64,000 nt of DNA from CAVTOO01 sp963736355 (GCA_963736355.1 CAVTOO010000002.1:1-64000); one strand, 5' to 3'. Shown: positions 7,684-18,490, numbered from the stretch's first letter. A program made the numbers and translations. The notes: generated from the letters alone by a model not told the origin.

Positions 7684-9118
7684 ATGGACCAGTCACTGAA
7701 AAGCCCCGGGCAAAACGCCCTGGAGGACGCCTTTCACCGCCTGTTCGAACTGACCCGGACGACGCCGGCCCCTGGCCTTGCCGAGCGGCTGGACCGGCTG
7801 GCGCGGCTGCGCGCGGCGGTTTCGGACAACGAGGCCCGCTTCGAGCAGGCGATCTCGGCGGATTTCGGCCATCGCTGCACGATCGAGACCACGATCGCCG
7901 AAACCATGATGCTGCTGGGCGAGATCAAGCACGCCGCCAAGAGCCTGAAGCAGTGGATGGCGCCGAAGCGGGTGGCGACCTCGCTGCAGTTCTTTCCCGC
8001 CAAAAACCGCCTGATGCCGCAGCCGCTCGGCGTGGTCGGCATCATCGCGCCCTGGAATTATCCGCTGCAGCTGACGCTGGCGCCGGCGGTCGGGGCGATC
8101 GCCGCCGGCAATCGCGTCATGATCAAGCCGAGCGAACTGGTGCCGCGATTTTCCGCGCTGCTGAGGGAAGTGATCGCGGCCAAGTTCAGCGCCGACGAGA
8201 TGATCGTCACCGGCATCGAGGACGAGATCTCCAAGGCGTTCGCCTCGCTGCCGTTCGACCATCTGATCTTCACCGGCTCGACCCGCGTCGGCCGCCTGGT
8301 CGCGGAAGCCGCGGGACGCAATCTGACGCCGGTCACGCTCGAACTCGGCGGCAAGTCGCCTGTCATCGTCGACCGCTCCGCCGATCTCGCCGAGGCCGCC
8401 GAGCGCATCGCCTACGCAAAGCTGCTCAATGCCGGCCAGACCTGCATCGCGCCCGATTATGTGCTGGTGCCGGAAGCCTCCGTGCAGGATTTCGCCGACC
8501 GGCTGCAGGCGAATATGCAGCGGATGTTCGGCACCGATCCTGACAACAAGGACTACACCTCCATCGTCTCCGACCGGCACTACGCGCGGCTGGAAGGCCT
8601 GGTGGCGGACGCCGCCGCCAAGGGCGCGCGGATCATGCAAGGCGGCGAAACCCGACGATCCCGCCTGGAAATCGAAACGCAAATTTCCGCCGACCATCGT
8701 GGTCGGCGCGACGTCCGAGATGGCGATCATGCAGGAGGAAATCTTCGGGCCGCTGCTGCCGGTGATGGGCTACAGGGACGCGGGCGAACCGGTGGCCTAT
8801 ATCAACAGGCACGACCGGCCGCTGGCGCTGTACTGGTTCGGCAAGGACGATGCGGCGCGCGACGAGGTGCTGGACCGCACCGTCTCCGGCGGCGTCACCG
8901 TCAACGATTGCCTGTTTCACTTCGCCCAGATGTACCAGCCGATGGGCGGCGTCGGCGCGTCCGGCACCGGCGCCTATCACGGCGAATGGGGTTTCAATAC
9001 CTTGAGCAAGCTGAAGCCGGTGTTCTATCGCTCGCCGTTCAACCGCCTCGCCGATCTCTATCCGCCCTACGGCGCCAAGATCGCGCGGCTGCAAAAGATG
9101 CTGCGATTTTTGTCGTAG
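7684..9118 (+). CDS. Coniferyl-aldehyde dehydrogenase-type ALDH, one frameshift
   Basis: An NAD(P)+-dependent aldehyde dehydrogenase of the CALDH subgroup, which oxidises coniferyl and related aldehydes to acids. Visible: PLGVVGIIAPWNYPLQLTLA, the cofactor motif FTGSTRVGRLV, the glutamate motif TLELGGKSPVIV and the catalytic cysteine in NAGQTCIAPDYVLVP. The C-terminal part (EEIFGPLLPVMGY, then SGGVTVNDCLFHFAQ) is in another frame; an extra base near 8640-8650 separates them. Deleting it restores a protein of about 477 residues, a normal length. First gene of the catabolic region. Physiological substrate is inferred only from the family. Confidence 0.8.
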
Positions 9119-9127
9119 CGCTACAGA

Positions 9128-9213
9128 CCGTCATTCCGGGATGGTCCGAAGCGACCGAGACCCGGAATCTCGAGATTCCGGGCTCGATGCTTCCGCATCG
9201 CCCCGGAATGACG
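9128..9213. repeat. Palindromic intergenic repeat (GTCATTCCGG family)
   Basis: The outer arms CGTCATTCCGGG and CCCCGGAATGACG enclose an inner hairpin GACCCGGAATCTCGAGATTC. A related element with the same arms is at 26806-26918. It resembles the REP-like palindromes scattered in bradyrhizobial genomes. Confidence 0.7.
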
Positions 9214-9242
9214 CAACAAAAATCAAAGTGGGGGAAATACGC

Positions 9243-10851
9243 GTGACGGATACATTCGATTTCGTGGTGGTGGGCGGCGGCTCCGGCGGCTGCGCGGTGG
9301 CGGGGCGGCTCTCCGAGGATCCGAAGACCTCGGTGGCGGTGCTGGACGCCGGCGGCAAGAACGACAATTGGGTGGTGACCACGCCGTTCGCGCTGGCGCT
9401 GATGGTGCCGGCAAGGTCAACAACTGGGCGTTCGATACGGTGCCGCAGAAGGGCCTCAACGGCCGCATCGGCTATCAGCCGCGCGGCAAGGGGCTCGGCG
9501 GCTCGTCCGCGATCAACGCCATGGTCTATATCCGCGGCCACCGCTGCGGACTACGATCAATGGGCCTCGCTCGGCAATCCCGGCTGGTCGTTCGCCGACG
9601 TGCTGCCCTATTTCAAGCGCTCCGAAGACAATGCCGATTTCGACGGCGAGTATCACGGCAAGGGCGGGCCGCTCGCCGTCAACAAGCTGCGCACCGACAA
9701 TCCGGTGCAGCAGATCTTCCTGCAGGCGCGCGCAGGAAGGCCAGTTCCGCCTGCCGCGAGGATTTCAACGCCGACGAGCACGAAGGCCTCGGCATCTACC
9801 AGGTGACGCAGAAGAACGGCGAACGCTGGAGCGCGGCGCGCGCCTATATCCATCCGCATATGGGCAGCCGCGCCAATCTGCGCGTCGAGACCAACGCGCA
9901 CGCCACCCGCATCCTGTTCGAAGGCAAGCGCGCGGTCGGCGTCGAATACCGGCAGGGCAAGGAACTGAAGCAGATCCGCGCCCGGCGCGAGGTGATCGTC
10001 TCCTCCGGCGCGTTCCAGACCCCGCAACTGCTGATGCTGTCCGGCGTCGGCGACGCCGCGGCACTCGGCAAGCACGGCATCGCCAGCCGTGCATCATCTG
10101 CCCGGCGTCGGACAGAACCTGCAGGACCATCCGGATTTCGTGTTCGGCTACATGTCCGACAATCCGAACTTCAACGGCATCTCGCTGAAGGGCATTCCGC
10201 GGCTGCTGCGCGCCATCAGCCAGTACCGGCGCGAACGCCGCGGGCCGATGACCTCGAATTTCGCCGAGTGCGGCGGCTTCCTGAAAACCCGCCCCGACCT
10301 CGACGTGCCCGACATCCAGCTGCATTTCGGCATGGCGATGGCCGACGACCACGGCCGCAAGCGCCACCGCGGCACCGGCTTTTCCTGCCACGTCTGCCTG
10401 CTGCGGCCGAAGAGCCGCGGCAGCGTCGCGCTCGGCAGCGCCGATCCGTTCGCCGCCGCCGCTGATCGATCCGAATTTCCTCGGCGAGGCCGCCGATCTC
10501 GAAACCATGGTCGCGGGCTTCAAGATCACGCGGCGGCTGATGGAGACGCCGGCGCTGCGCGCCTTGCAGAAGAAGGACATGTTCACCGAAGGCGTGCGAG
10601 ACCGACGACGAGATCCGCGAGCTGCTGCGCGCAGCGCGTCGACACCGTCTATCACCCGGTCGGCACCGCCAAGATGGGCGTAGCGACCCGATGGCCGTGG
10701 TCGATGCCAAGCTGAAGGTGCACGGCCTCGAAGGCCTGCGCGTGGTCGACGCCTCGTCATGCCGACGCTGATCGGCGGCAACACCAACGCGCCGACCATC
10801 ATGATCGGCGAGAAGGCCGCCGACATGATCAAGGCGGAGATGCGGGCGTAG
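9243..10851 (+). CDS. GMC-family oxidoreductase, many frameshifts
   Basis: An FAD-dependent alcohol or choline dehydrogenase-like enzyme. The N-terminus has the dinucleotide fold FDFVVVGGGSGGCAVAGRLS, then YQPRGKGLGGSSAINAMVYI (GMC signature 1), SSGAFQTPQLLMLSGVG (signature 2) and, near the end, DTVYHPVGTAKMG with the catalytic His, followed by MPTLIGGNTNAPTIMI. Restored length is about 535 residues, normal for the family. I see about ten single-base indels (for example near 9409, 9551, 9735, 10090, 10455, 10598, 10631, 10681, 10756). All conserved motifs survive, so the indels look like sequencing error. Start GTG 9243. Likely works with the neighbouring aldehyde dehydrogenase in alcohol-to-acid oxidation (inference). 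Confidence 0.8.
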
Positions 10852-10870
10852 CTGATTTACGCTGCATACG

Positions 10871-10981
10871 ATGCCCTCGTCCTGAGGAGCGCGCTCTTGC
10901 GCGCGTCTCGAAGGACGTGCCACGAGCTTCCGCTTCATCCTTCGAGACGCTCGCGCGGTGCGCGGCTCCTCAGGATGAGGA
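10871..10981. repeat. Long inverted repeat (TCCTGAGGAGC family)
   Basis: The left arm CCTCGTCCTGAGGAGC with GTCTCGAAGGA is mirrored by TCCTTCGAGACGC and GGCTCCTCAGGATGAGG. The element is about 110 bp and lies between convergent genes, where it could also end transcription. This is a familiar type of interspersed palindrome in bradyrhizobia. Confidence 0.7.
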
Positions 10982-11004
10982 CCGCGGGCGTGGCGACGTT
11001 CAAT

Positions 11005-11767
11005 TCACGTCAGCAGAAACCCGCCGTCCACCGTCACCACGCTGCCGGTCATGTAGCGCGAGGCGCTGGAGGCGAGCAGCAGGATGGCGCCGTCGAGATC
11101 GGATTCGGCGCCGACATGGCGCTGCGGAATCCGCTTGGCCAGCCGCTCGCCTGCGGGCGTCGACCAGAATTCGTGGTTCATCTCGGTGTCGATATAGCCC
11201 GGCGCCAGCGCGTTGACGCGGATGCCGTTGCCGGCGAGTTCCAGCGCCATCGCCTTGGTGGCCTGGATGATGCCGGCCTTGGAGACCGTGTAGGGCGACA
11301 GGAACTTCATCACGCCGAAGCCGAGCACGGAGGCGACGTTGACGATATTGCCCTGCTGCTTGCGCGCGATCATCCGCCGCGCCAGCTCGGTCGCCGCGAA
11401 ATAGGCGCCCTTGAGATTGGCGTTGATGACGGCGTCCCAGTCCGCCTCGGTCTGGTCGACCGCGAGCTTTTCGATGGCGATGCCGGCATTGTTGATGAGC
11501 ACGCTGACCGGGCCGAGAGCGGCTTCCGCGCTGTCGAATCGCTCTGGGGATCGAGGCGATGTCGGTCACGTCCATCTGCACCGCGACGGCGCGGCCGCCC
11601 TTGCCCCGGATTTCATCCTCCAGGCTCTTCAGCTTGGCGGTCTGGCGCGCCGCCAGCACCACCGCGGCGCCATGGGCCGACAGCACGCGCGCGAACTGCC
11701 GTCCCAGCCCTTGGCTGGCGCCGGTGACGAGAATGACTTCCTTGCTGACGTCGAACAGGCCGGACAT
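11005..11767 (-). CDS. SDR-family oxidoreductase, one frameshift
   Basis: A short-chain dehydrogenase/reductase of about 254 residues once an extra base near 11530 is removed. ILVTGASQGLGRQFARVLSA is the cofactor Gly-rich motif (TGxxxGxG), LINNAGIAIEKLA the NNAG motif, and NVASVLGFGVMKFLSPYTVSKAG carries the catalytic Ser, Tyr and Lys. The end SVVTVDGGFLLT is typical. It is the last gene of a minus-strand group after the TRAP transporter genes. Substrate unknown; probably an alcohol or keto compound imported by the transporter. Confidence 0.8.
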
Positions 11768-11882
11768 GACGAATTCCTCGGAACGGGTGCGCTGATCCGA
11801 TTGATACAGACCGATTGTGCGGATCGCAAACCCGCTCGGCTGACCAATCCCTGGAACACCAGGGGACCGGGAGCGGCGGTCA

Positions 11883-13190
11883 CTATTCCAGCAGGCTCGG
11901 CAGATACAGGCTGATTGGCGGAAATGCGACCAGCAGCACGACGACGATGAGATCGACGACAATGAAGCCGATCAATCCGCGGAAGATCGTGGTCAGCGAC
12001 ACGCGGTCGCCGACCACGGTCTTGATGACGAAGGCATTGAGCCCCACCGGCGGCGTCAGCAGCCCGATCTCCAGCAGCATCACCACCAGCACGCCCATCC
12101 AGATCAGGTCGAGGCCGACCGCCTTCCACATCGGCAGCAGGATCGGCAGCGTGATCAGCATGATCCCGATCGGATCGAGGAAGCAGCCGAGAATGAGGTA
12201 GATCACCGTCATGAAGGCGATCACGCCGTAGGGACCGAGATCCATGGTTTTTACCAGGCCACCCATGAACTGCGGCAATCCGGCAATCGCGAGAAATCGC
12301 GTCAGCAGCACCGCGCTGACTGCGATCAGGAAAATCGATGCCGCCGAATGAAGCGAGTCGACGAGGCTGTCCCTGAAGGTCGGCCACGTGACGCCGCCGC
12401 GCAGCAACGCAATGACGAGCGCACTGAAGGCTCCAAATGCGGCGGCTTCCGTCGCCGTCGTCAAGCCACTGTAGATGCCGCCCATCACGCAAAGGATCAG
12501 CGCCGGAATCGGCCAGACCTCGAGCAGGATCGCAAGCTTCTCCCTGAGCGTCGGATGATAGTCCGGCGGAGGCGCCGCCTGCGGCTTCAGCGTGCACCAG
12601 CCGATGATGAACACCGCGAACAGCACCGCATTGAGCAGGCCGGGAAGAACGCCCGCCATCAGCAACTTGCCGATCGGGGTTTCGGTGTACCAGCCGAAGA
12701 TCACGAAGCCGATGCTGGGCGGGATCATCGAGCCCAGCGTTCCAGCCGCGGCCACCGTTGCGGTCGCCAGCGCCGGATCGTAGCGGTAACGCAGCATTTC
12801 CGGAATGGCGAGCCGGCCCATCGCGGCCGCGGTCGCGACCGACGAGCCCGAGGCCGCGGCAAACAGCGCCGCGGCGAAATTCGCCGCGACGGCAAGACCG
12901 CCCGGCAGCCGCGAGAGCCACAAACGCGCCGCATCGAACAGCGAGGTCGTCAGCCCGCAGCGATAGGCGATCGAGCCCATCAGCAGGAACATCGGTATCG
13001 CCGAAAGATTCCAGCTTGCGGCGAACTCGAACGGCGTCGAGCCCGACAGTTTCAGCGCGGTATCGAGACCGCGCAACGCCCAGATGCCGACGAACGAGGT
13101 GACGCCGAGCGCCACCGCGATCGGCACCCGCAGGCCCATCAGCACGATCATGCCGGAAAGGCAGAGGAACGCGAGCTGGATCGAACTCAT
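11883..13190 (-). CDS. dctM: TRAP transporter large permease (DctM)
   Basis: A 435-residue membrane protein of the DctM family with about twelve hydrophobic segments. The start QLAFLCLSGMIVLMGLRVPI, the motif VATAAAMGRLAIPEM, and PPSIGFVIFGWYTETPIG are characteristic, as is TPPVGLNAFVIKTV near the end. It forms the ion-driven channel of a tripartite (TRAP) uptake system with the small permease and binding protein directly upstream. Intact with no frameshift, unlike most neighbours. The substrate is likely an organic acid, but cannot be read from this subunit. Confidence 0.9.
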   Translation of the reverse strand: MSSIQLAFLCLSGMIVLMGLRVPIAVALGVTSFVGIWALRGLDTALKLSGSTPFEFAASWNLSAIPMFLLMGSIAYRCGLTTSLFDAARLWLSRLPGGLAVAANFAAALFAAASGSSVATAAAMGRLAIPEMLRYRYDPALATATVAAAGTLGSMIPPSIGFVIFGWYTETPIGKLLMAGVLPGLLNAVLFAVFIIGWCTLKPQAAPPPDYHPTLREKLAILLEVWPIPALILCVMGGIYSGLTTATEAAAFGAFSALVIALLRGGVTWPTFRDSLVDSLHSAASIFLIAVSAVLLTRFLAIAGLPQFMGGLVKTMDLGPYGVIAFMTVIYLILGCFLDPIGIMLITLPILLPMWKAVGLDLIWMGVLVVMLLEIGLLTPPVGLNAFVIKTVVGDRVSLTTIFRGLIGFIVVDLIVVVLLVAFPPISLYLPSLLE

Positions 13191-13202
13191 TGAAGCCGTT
13201 CC

Positions 13203-13796
13203 TCAGATCGGATGATCGCCAAGCTTGATGCTGGTCGAGCCGTCGAATCGCCTGCCGAAACGGGCCAGCCGGAAATCATCGATCAGCTGATAGAGCGCGA
13301 TCAGGCCGGCCAGTCCGCAGGAAATGCAGAACACCCAGCGCATCGGCCATACCGGCAGATCGAAATAGGTCGCATCCTGGGCTTCGCCGATCCCGGTTTT
13401 CGCCACCGCGACCACCGCGCCCATGATGGCCAGCAGCAGCAGGTAAGCGACGGTCAATACCGCAGCGCCGATGTCGAACCGGAGGTTCTTTTCCGGCGCC
13501 AGATTCTGGGTGAAGACTTCAACGATGATCAGCGTGCGCGACAGCTGCACATGAGCCAGCGGAAGAAAAGTGCAACCTACCATGTAGACGAAGGAAACGA
13601 TCTCCAGCGTGCCCATGATCGGCTGGTTCAAGGCCACTTTCATGAGAACGTCGGCCGTGACATGCAGCATCATGGCGAGCACGGCGATCGCGCCGGCCCA
13701 GAGAAAGACATCCGCCAACAGCGACAATATCCGCGCGACCGACACGGCGAACGGGCTTCGACCGCGACCATCGACCCCGGAAGCGTCGCTCACCAC
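13203..13796 (-). CDS. dctQ: TRAP transporter small permease (DctQ)
   Basis: About 197 residues with four hydrophobic segments (e.g. LLADVFLWAGAIAVLAMMLH, LEIVSFVYMVGCTFLPLAH, VLTVAYLLLLAIMGAVVAV, WVFCISCGLAGLIALYQL). The pattern and its place between DctP and DctM identify the DctQ subunit. I take GTG at 13796 as start, since it overlaps the DctP stop; a longer frame upstream would lie inside dctP. It ends 12 bp before dctM. Intact. Confidence 0.85.
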   Translation of the reverse strand: MVSDASGVDGRGRSPFAVSVARILSLLADVFLWAGAIAVLAMMLHVTADVLMKVALNQPIMGTLEIVSFVYMVGCTFLPLAHVQLSRTLIIVEVFTQNLAPEKNLRFDIGAAVLTVAYLLLLAIMGAVVAVAKTGIGEAQDATYFDLPVWPMRWVFCISCGLAGLIALYQLIDDFRLARFGRRFDGSTSIKLGDHPI

Positions 13797-14899
13797 GAAA
13801 CCTTGCTGAAGACCTCGCGGTTGAGCGCGTCGACGAACTTCTGCTTGTCGCCCTTGATTTCCTCGGCGTCGATTTTTTCCCACTTTTTCATGAGGCCAAG
13901 GTATCGATCGACCAGCTCTTCGGCGTTCGGCACGCCGCGCTTCTTGCCTTCTTCCTTGACCCGGGCGATTTCGTTCTTGAGATACGCCTCATACTCGCTG
14001 TTCCACGTCGCGTCGGGCGGGTTGAACTTGACGCCCTTCTCGCCGGCAGCTTTATGGACGTCGCGGCTCTCCTGCAGATAGCCGAAGGTGACATCGGCCG
14101 CGAGGATCGGCATGTTCTTCTTGAGGATCGCCTTCTGATCGGCCGGCAGCTTGGCCCAGGCATCGGCATTCATGCCCCACAGCAGACCGCCGTGATAGGT
14201 GCCGATGGTGGTGGCGAGCACGTTCTTGGCGACGTCCCACAGCGTGTAGGATTTCAGCCAGGAGTCCGCGCCCATGGTGCAGTCGACCTGACCGCGCTGC
14301 ATGGCCTCGTAGGTCTCGTCGCTGGTGACGTTCACCGGCACCATGCCGAACGATTTGAACATGATCGAGTAGGCGCCGGCGGAGCGGATTTTCTTGCCCT
14401 TGAAATCGGCGATTGATCGCAGATCCGCCTTGCACATCAAGGTGTATGGCGCCGTGGAGTAGTACGCCATCGAGATGATCCCGCTCTTCTTCTGGTCGGC
14501 GAGACACTCCTTGCAGGCGACGAGATTGAACTCGTTGCTGGCGCCGGACATCACCAAGCTGTTGCGGCCCAGCAGCGCCAGCTCGGTGACCAGGAAGCCG
14601 TGCGGCAGCTGCTTGGGAACGTAGGTGTCGACCACCATGCCGGCGGTGACGATGCCGTCGCGGATCGAGTCGACCGCAGCGGTCGCCTTGGCGACCGAAC
14701 CGCCCGGAAAGGATTCGACGGTCAGCTTGCCGCCGCTTTCCTTTTCGAATCTCTTGATCATGGGTTCGATGCCGACCGTATTATTGACGTGGGTCGGCGG
14801 CAGGTAGGAGCCGTAGCTCAGCTTGGTTTGAGCCGATGCGCCGCCGGCTGCCAGCGCAAAGCCGGTGCACAGCAGAACCCTTGCAAGGAATCTCGGCAT
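13790..14899 (-). CDS. dctP: TRAP transporter substrate-binding protein (DctP family)
   Basis: ATG 14899 is preceded by GGGGGGAGGG and gives a signal peptide (MPRFLARVLLCTGFALAAGG, cleavage near ASA-QTK). The mature protein of about 345 residues follows the DctP pattern: KLSYGSYLPPTHVNN, FEKESGGKLTVESFPGGS and, later, FKGKKIRSAGAYSIMFKSFG. It catches the solute in the periplasm and hands it to DctQM. First gene of the dctPQM operon, which is divergent from the SDR at 15154; the 250 bp between them should hold both promoters. Intact. Which solute it binds cannot be told from sequence alone. Confidence 0.9.
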   Translation of the reverse strand: MPRFLARVLLCTGFALAAGGASAQTKLSYGSYLPPTHVNNTVGIEPMIKRFEKESGGKLTVESFPGGSVAKATAAVDSIRDGIVTAGMVVDTYVPKQLPHGFLVTELALLGRNSLVMSGASNEFNLVACKECLADQKKSGIISMAYYSTAPYTLMCKADLRSIADFKGKKIRSAGAYSIMFKSFGMVPVNVTSDETYEAMQRGQVDCTMGADSWLKSYTLWDVAKNVLATTIGTYHGGLLWGMNADAWAKLPADQKAILKKNMPILAADVTFGYLQESRDVHKAAGEKGVKFNPPDATWNSEYEAYLKNEIARVKEEGKKRGVPNAEELVDRYLGLMKKWEKIDAEEIKGDKQKFVDALNREVFSKVSW

Positions 14900-15153
14900 G
14901 CGCCCTCCCCCCAATATGATTACTGTTCTTGTTTGTTAACCGGAATGTTGGACGCGTGAGAAGGGAGCGTCAACCTAAATCTGAAATCACGATACGGGTT
15001 GCGGTGCAGCGATCCGTTTCATATTGTGCGCGACACGGAAAATGGCTTGCGGCTCGCGCTGTCCGACCGACAAGCGCACGGCGATTTCGCAATCGACAAA
15101 GCAAAACAGACAAAACAAACATGGGATCGAACCCGGTCCGCAGGGAGACAATA

Positions 15154-15940
15154 ATGGATCTTGGAATCAAAGGCCGCCGCGCCATCGTCTGCGCATCGAG
15201 CAAGGGGCTGGGCCGCGCCTGCGCCATGGCGCTCGCCAACGAAGGCGTGCATGTCACGCTGACGGCGCGCGGCGCCGAGGCGCTGAAGAAGACCGCCGAC
15301 GAAATCCGCAAAGCCAATCCCGGCGTCACCGTGACCGAAGTGGTCGGCGACATCACCACGCCGGCGGGCCGCGAGGCCGCGCTGAAAGCCTGTCCCGATC
15401 CGGATATCCTGGTCAACAATGCCGGCGGCCCGCCGCCCGGCGATTTCCGCAACTGGACCCGCGACGACTGGATCAAGGCGATCGACGCCAACATGCTGAC
15501 GCCGATCGAGCTGATCAAGGCGACGGTGGACGGCATGATGGCGCGCAAATTCGGCCGCATCGTCAACATCACCTCGGCCGCGGTGAAGGCGCCGATCGAG
15601 GTGCTGGGCCTGTCCAACGGCGCGCGCGCCGGCCTCACCGGCTTCGTCGCCGGCATCGCGCGCAAGACCGTGATCAACAACGTCACCATCAACGGCCTGC
15701 TGCCGGGCCCGTTCGACACCGACCGCCTGCGCGGCGCGGTCGCGAAGACGGAAGCCGAGCAAGCGCGGCATCACCGTCGACCAGTTGCTGGCGGAGCGCG
15801 CCAAGCTCAATCCGGCCGGGCGCTTCGGCGATCCCGAGGAATTCGGCCAGGCCTGCGCGTTTCTGTGCGGCGCCAAGGCCGGCTTCATCACCGGGCAGAA
15901 CATCCTGCTCGATGGCGGCGCGTTCCCGGGCACGCTGTAA
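15154..15940 (+). CDS. SDR-family oxidoreductase, one frameshift
   Basis: Starts at ATG 15154 after AGGGAG. The Gly-rich motif appears as VCASSKGLGRACAMALANEG, an altered form (SSKGLG) typical of the FabG-like subgroup. DILVNNAGGPPPGDF and the active site (NITSAAVKAPIEVLGLSNGARAG) follow. Note that the position of the catalytic Tyr reads L-S-N-G-A-R, so the usual YxxxK is replaced by SNGAR; this subgroup is known for such a change. One extra base near 15760 breaks the frame; the end GRFGDPEEFGQACAFLCG and FITGQNILLDGG is then normal. It touches the next gene directly (TAA then GTG), so they form an operon. Confidence 0.75.
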
Positions 15941-16933
15941 GTGAAGGCGGTCTGGTACGAGCGCACGGGCGCCGCGCCCGATGTGCTGACCTTTGGCGAG
16001 ATGCCGACGCCGGTGGCCGGGCCCGGGCGAAGTCCGGGTCCGGCTGGAAGCCTCCGGCGTCAATCCCGCCGATGTCGGCCGCCGCGCCGGCAGCTATCGC
16101 GCGATGGAATTCCCTCGCGTGATCCCGAACAGCGACGGCGCCGGGATCGTCGATCAGGTCGGCGACGGCGTCACGCGGCTCAAGGTCGGCCAGCGGGTCT
16201 GGCTGTTCAACGGCCAGCGCAACGGCCGCGCCTTCGGCACGGCGGCGGAATATATTGCGCTGGCCGAGCATCTGGTGACGCCGCTGCCGGACAATCGTGT
16301 CGTTCGCGGCCGGCGCCACGCTCGGCATTCCCGGCATGACCGCGTGGTGCTGCCTGTTCGGCGACGGACCGATCGCGGGCCAGACGGTGCTGGTCACCGG
16401 CGGCGCCGGCGCGGTCGGCCATTATGCCGTGCAGCTGGCGAAATGGGGCGGCGCGCGGGTGATCGCCACCGTCAGTTCGGCGCTGAAGGCGGAACAGGCG
16501 CGGCTTGCCGGCGCCGATCTCGTGATCGACTACAAGACCGAGGACGTCGTCGCCAAGGCGATGGCCTTCACCGGACGGGCGCGGCGTCGATCGCGTGGTC
16601 GATGTCGATTTCGGCGGCAACATCGCCACCACGCTGAAACTGATGGCGATGAATTCGACCATTGCCGTCTACGCCACCAACGGCAATCGCAATCCTGTGG
16701 TGCCGATGCGCGAGCTGATGGAGAAATGCATCGCGCTGCGCGCGCTGGTGCTGTTCGCGCTGCCGCAGCCGTTGCTGGCGGCGGCGCAGGCCGACATCTC
16801 GAAATGGCTCGCCGCGGGAAAGCGCATCCACAACGTCGCCGCGCAGTTTGCGCTGTCGGACACCGCGCAGGCCCATCTCGCGGTGGAGAAAGGCGACAAG
16901 CTCGGCACCGTCATCGTCGACTGCGCGCGGTAG
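15941..16933 (+). CDS. Zinc-free NADPH:quinone reductase-type MDR enzyme, frameshifted
   Basis: A medium-chain reductase of about 330 residues. GTG 15941 follows the SDR stop without a gap and gives MKAVWYERTGAAPDVLTFGE. Then VRLEASGVNPADVGRRAG (typical of quinone reductases; no structural zinc cysteines), the cofactor motif VLVTGGAGAVGHYAVQLAKW and the terminal VEKGDKLGTVIVDCAR. Three single-base indels near 16022, 16300 and 16580 split it. Likely reduces a quinone or enone using NADPH. The paired SDR suggests a shared pathway step, but the substrate is unknown. Confidence 0.75.
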
Positions 16934-16937
16934 ATCG

Positions 16938-17348
16938 TCACACCGGCGTGGTGCGCTCGTCGGTCCAGGTCTCGCCGAACGCATCGAGGCCCTCGGCGAG
17001 GTAATCGCTGACCAGGGGTTCGCCGAGCAGGTAGCTGGCGGTGCGGTTGTTGCGGCCGTCGGCGGCCTCGCGGCGCAGATCGTCCCATTCCTCGATGGTG
17101 CCGTCGCCGCGCCCGAGCCGCATCAGGGCGACCAGATCGATCTGCTCGTCCTCGCTCATGGCGTTGATGAAGCCGGTGATCTCGCGCACCACGGGATCGT
17201 CGGCATTATCCTCGAGCACGTCGATCATGTTGTCGTCGGCGGCGTTCGAGCCGGAATCCGGATCGGAGTCCCCCTCCTTGACGTCGAATTCCCGCATCTT
17301 CTCGATCAGAAAGCGAACCTTTTCGGCCGAAATGGCTAGTTCTGGCAT
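16938..17348 (-). CDS. DUF3775 family protein
   Basis: A 136-residue acidic protein, intact. ATG 17348 is preceded by AGAGGAG. ISAEKVRFLIEKMREFDVKE opens it, followed by a D/S-rich stretch, then INAMSEDEQIDLVALMRLGRG and WDDLRREAADGRNNRTASYL, the DUF3775 pattern of alphaproteobacteria. No catalytic motif or membrane segment. Its stop lies 4 bp from the stop of the quinone reductase on the other strand. Function unknown. Confidence 0.75.
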   Translation of the reverse strand: MPELAISAEKVRFLIEKMREFDVKEGDSDPDSGSNAADDNMIDVLEDNADDPVVREITGFINAMSEDEQIDLVALMRLGRGDGTIEEWDDLRREAADGRNNRTASYLLGEPLVSDYLAEGLDAFGETWTDERTTPV

Positions 17349-17464
17349 GCTCCGCTCCTCTTTTCCGTGCCCGACCAACGCGCTCCGAGACGAGATGATC
17401 CATTGCGCAGACTTCAGGAAACCAGCATCTTTGCCCCCAACAAACAAGATACGGGGAACACCGG

Positions 17465-18314
17465 ATGCATTGGACCATAGGCAAGGTCAAAATCACCAAA
17501 ATCGTCGAATTGGAGACGGTCGGCAGCACCCGGTTCATCCTGCCGCTGGCCACCAACGAGGAAATCCAGAAACTGCCCTGGCTGATCCCGCATTTCGCGA
17601 CCGACGAAGGCCGGCTCAAGATGTCGATCCATTCGCTGGTGGTGGAAACGCCGTCGCGGCGGATCGTGGTCGATACCGGGCTCGGCAACGACAAGGAGGG
17701 CCGCAACGTGCCGACCTGGAACAACCGCAAGGACCCGTTCCTCGAAACCATGACGGCGGCGGGCTTTCCGCCCGACAGCATCGACACCGTGCTGTGCACG
17801 CATCTGCATGTCGACCATGTCGGCTGGAACACCAGACTGGTCGGCGGCAAGTGGGTGCCGACCTTCGCCAACGCCCGCTACGTGTTCGGCAAGACCGAGT
17901 ATGAGCACTGGCGCGACCACAGCGACGCGCCCGACAAGGTGGCGGTGTTCAACGATTCCGTGAAGCCGATCGCGGACGCCGGCAAGGCCGATCTGGTCGC
18001 CAGCGACGCCGGGTCTTGCGACGAAATCACCCTGATCCCGACGCCCGGCCACAGCCCGGGCCATATGAGCATCCACATCCAGTCCGACAGGCGAAGAGGG
18101 CCTGCTGACCGGCGACGTCGCCCATCACCCCTGCCAGATGGCGCATCTCGACTGGTCGTCGACCGCCGATTCCGACCCCGCGCAATCGGCGGTGACGCGG
18201 CGCGAGCTGTTCTCGCGCTTTGCCGATACGCCGACGCTGGTGATCGGCGGTCATTTCAACGCCGGCCATATCAAGCGCGACGGCGACGCCTTCAAGTTCG
18301 TGGCGCTGGCGTGA
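17465..18314 (+). CDS. MBL-fold metallo-hydrolase (copy 1), one frameshift
   Basis: A metallo-beta-lactamase-fold hydrolase of about 282 residues. The metal motif is CTHLHVDHVGWNTRL (HxHxDH), with TPGHSPGHMSIHIQS, the late GDVAHHP Asp and GGHFNAGH His. An extra base near 18090 splits it. It is a paralogue of the gene at 20147: both share HLHVDHVGWNTRL and the WVPTF-NARYVFGKTE pattern. The MBL subgroup includes lactonases and other ester hydrolases, so a lactone or thioester substrate is possible. Followed by an FAH-family enzyme and a GST, which suggests ring-cleavage or lactone chemistry. Confidence 0.8.
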
Positions 18315-18490
18315 CCGTGATGGGCATGAGCGCGCGGCGCGCCTCTCGAGCTGAGGCCTGAGCGAGGCTGCGTGCACGGCGCAAGGGCGCCTTTGCCCAC
18401 CCTACCCTGCGCAGTCGGCAGTTGAATTTCCCCGCGCGCTGTTCCATGAAGCATCTCAAGCCAATAAAACCTCCAAAGAGGGAGCGAGAA

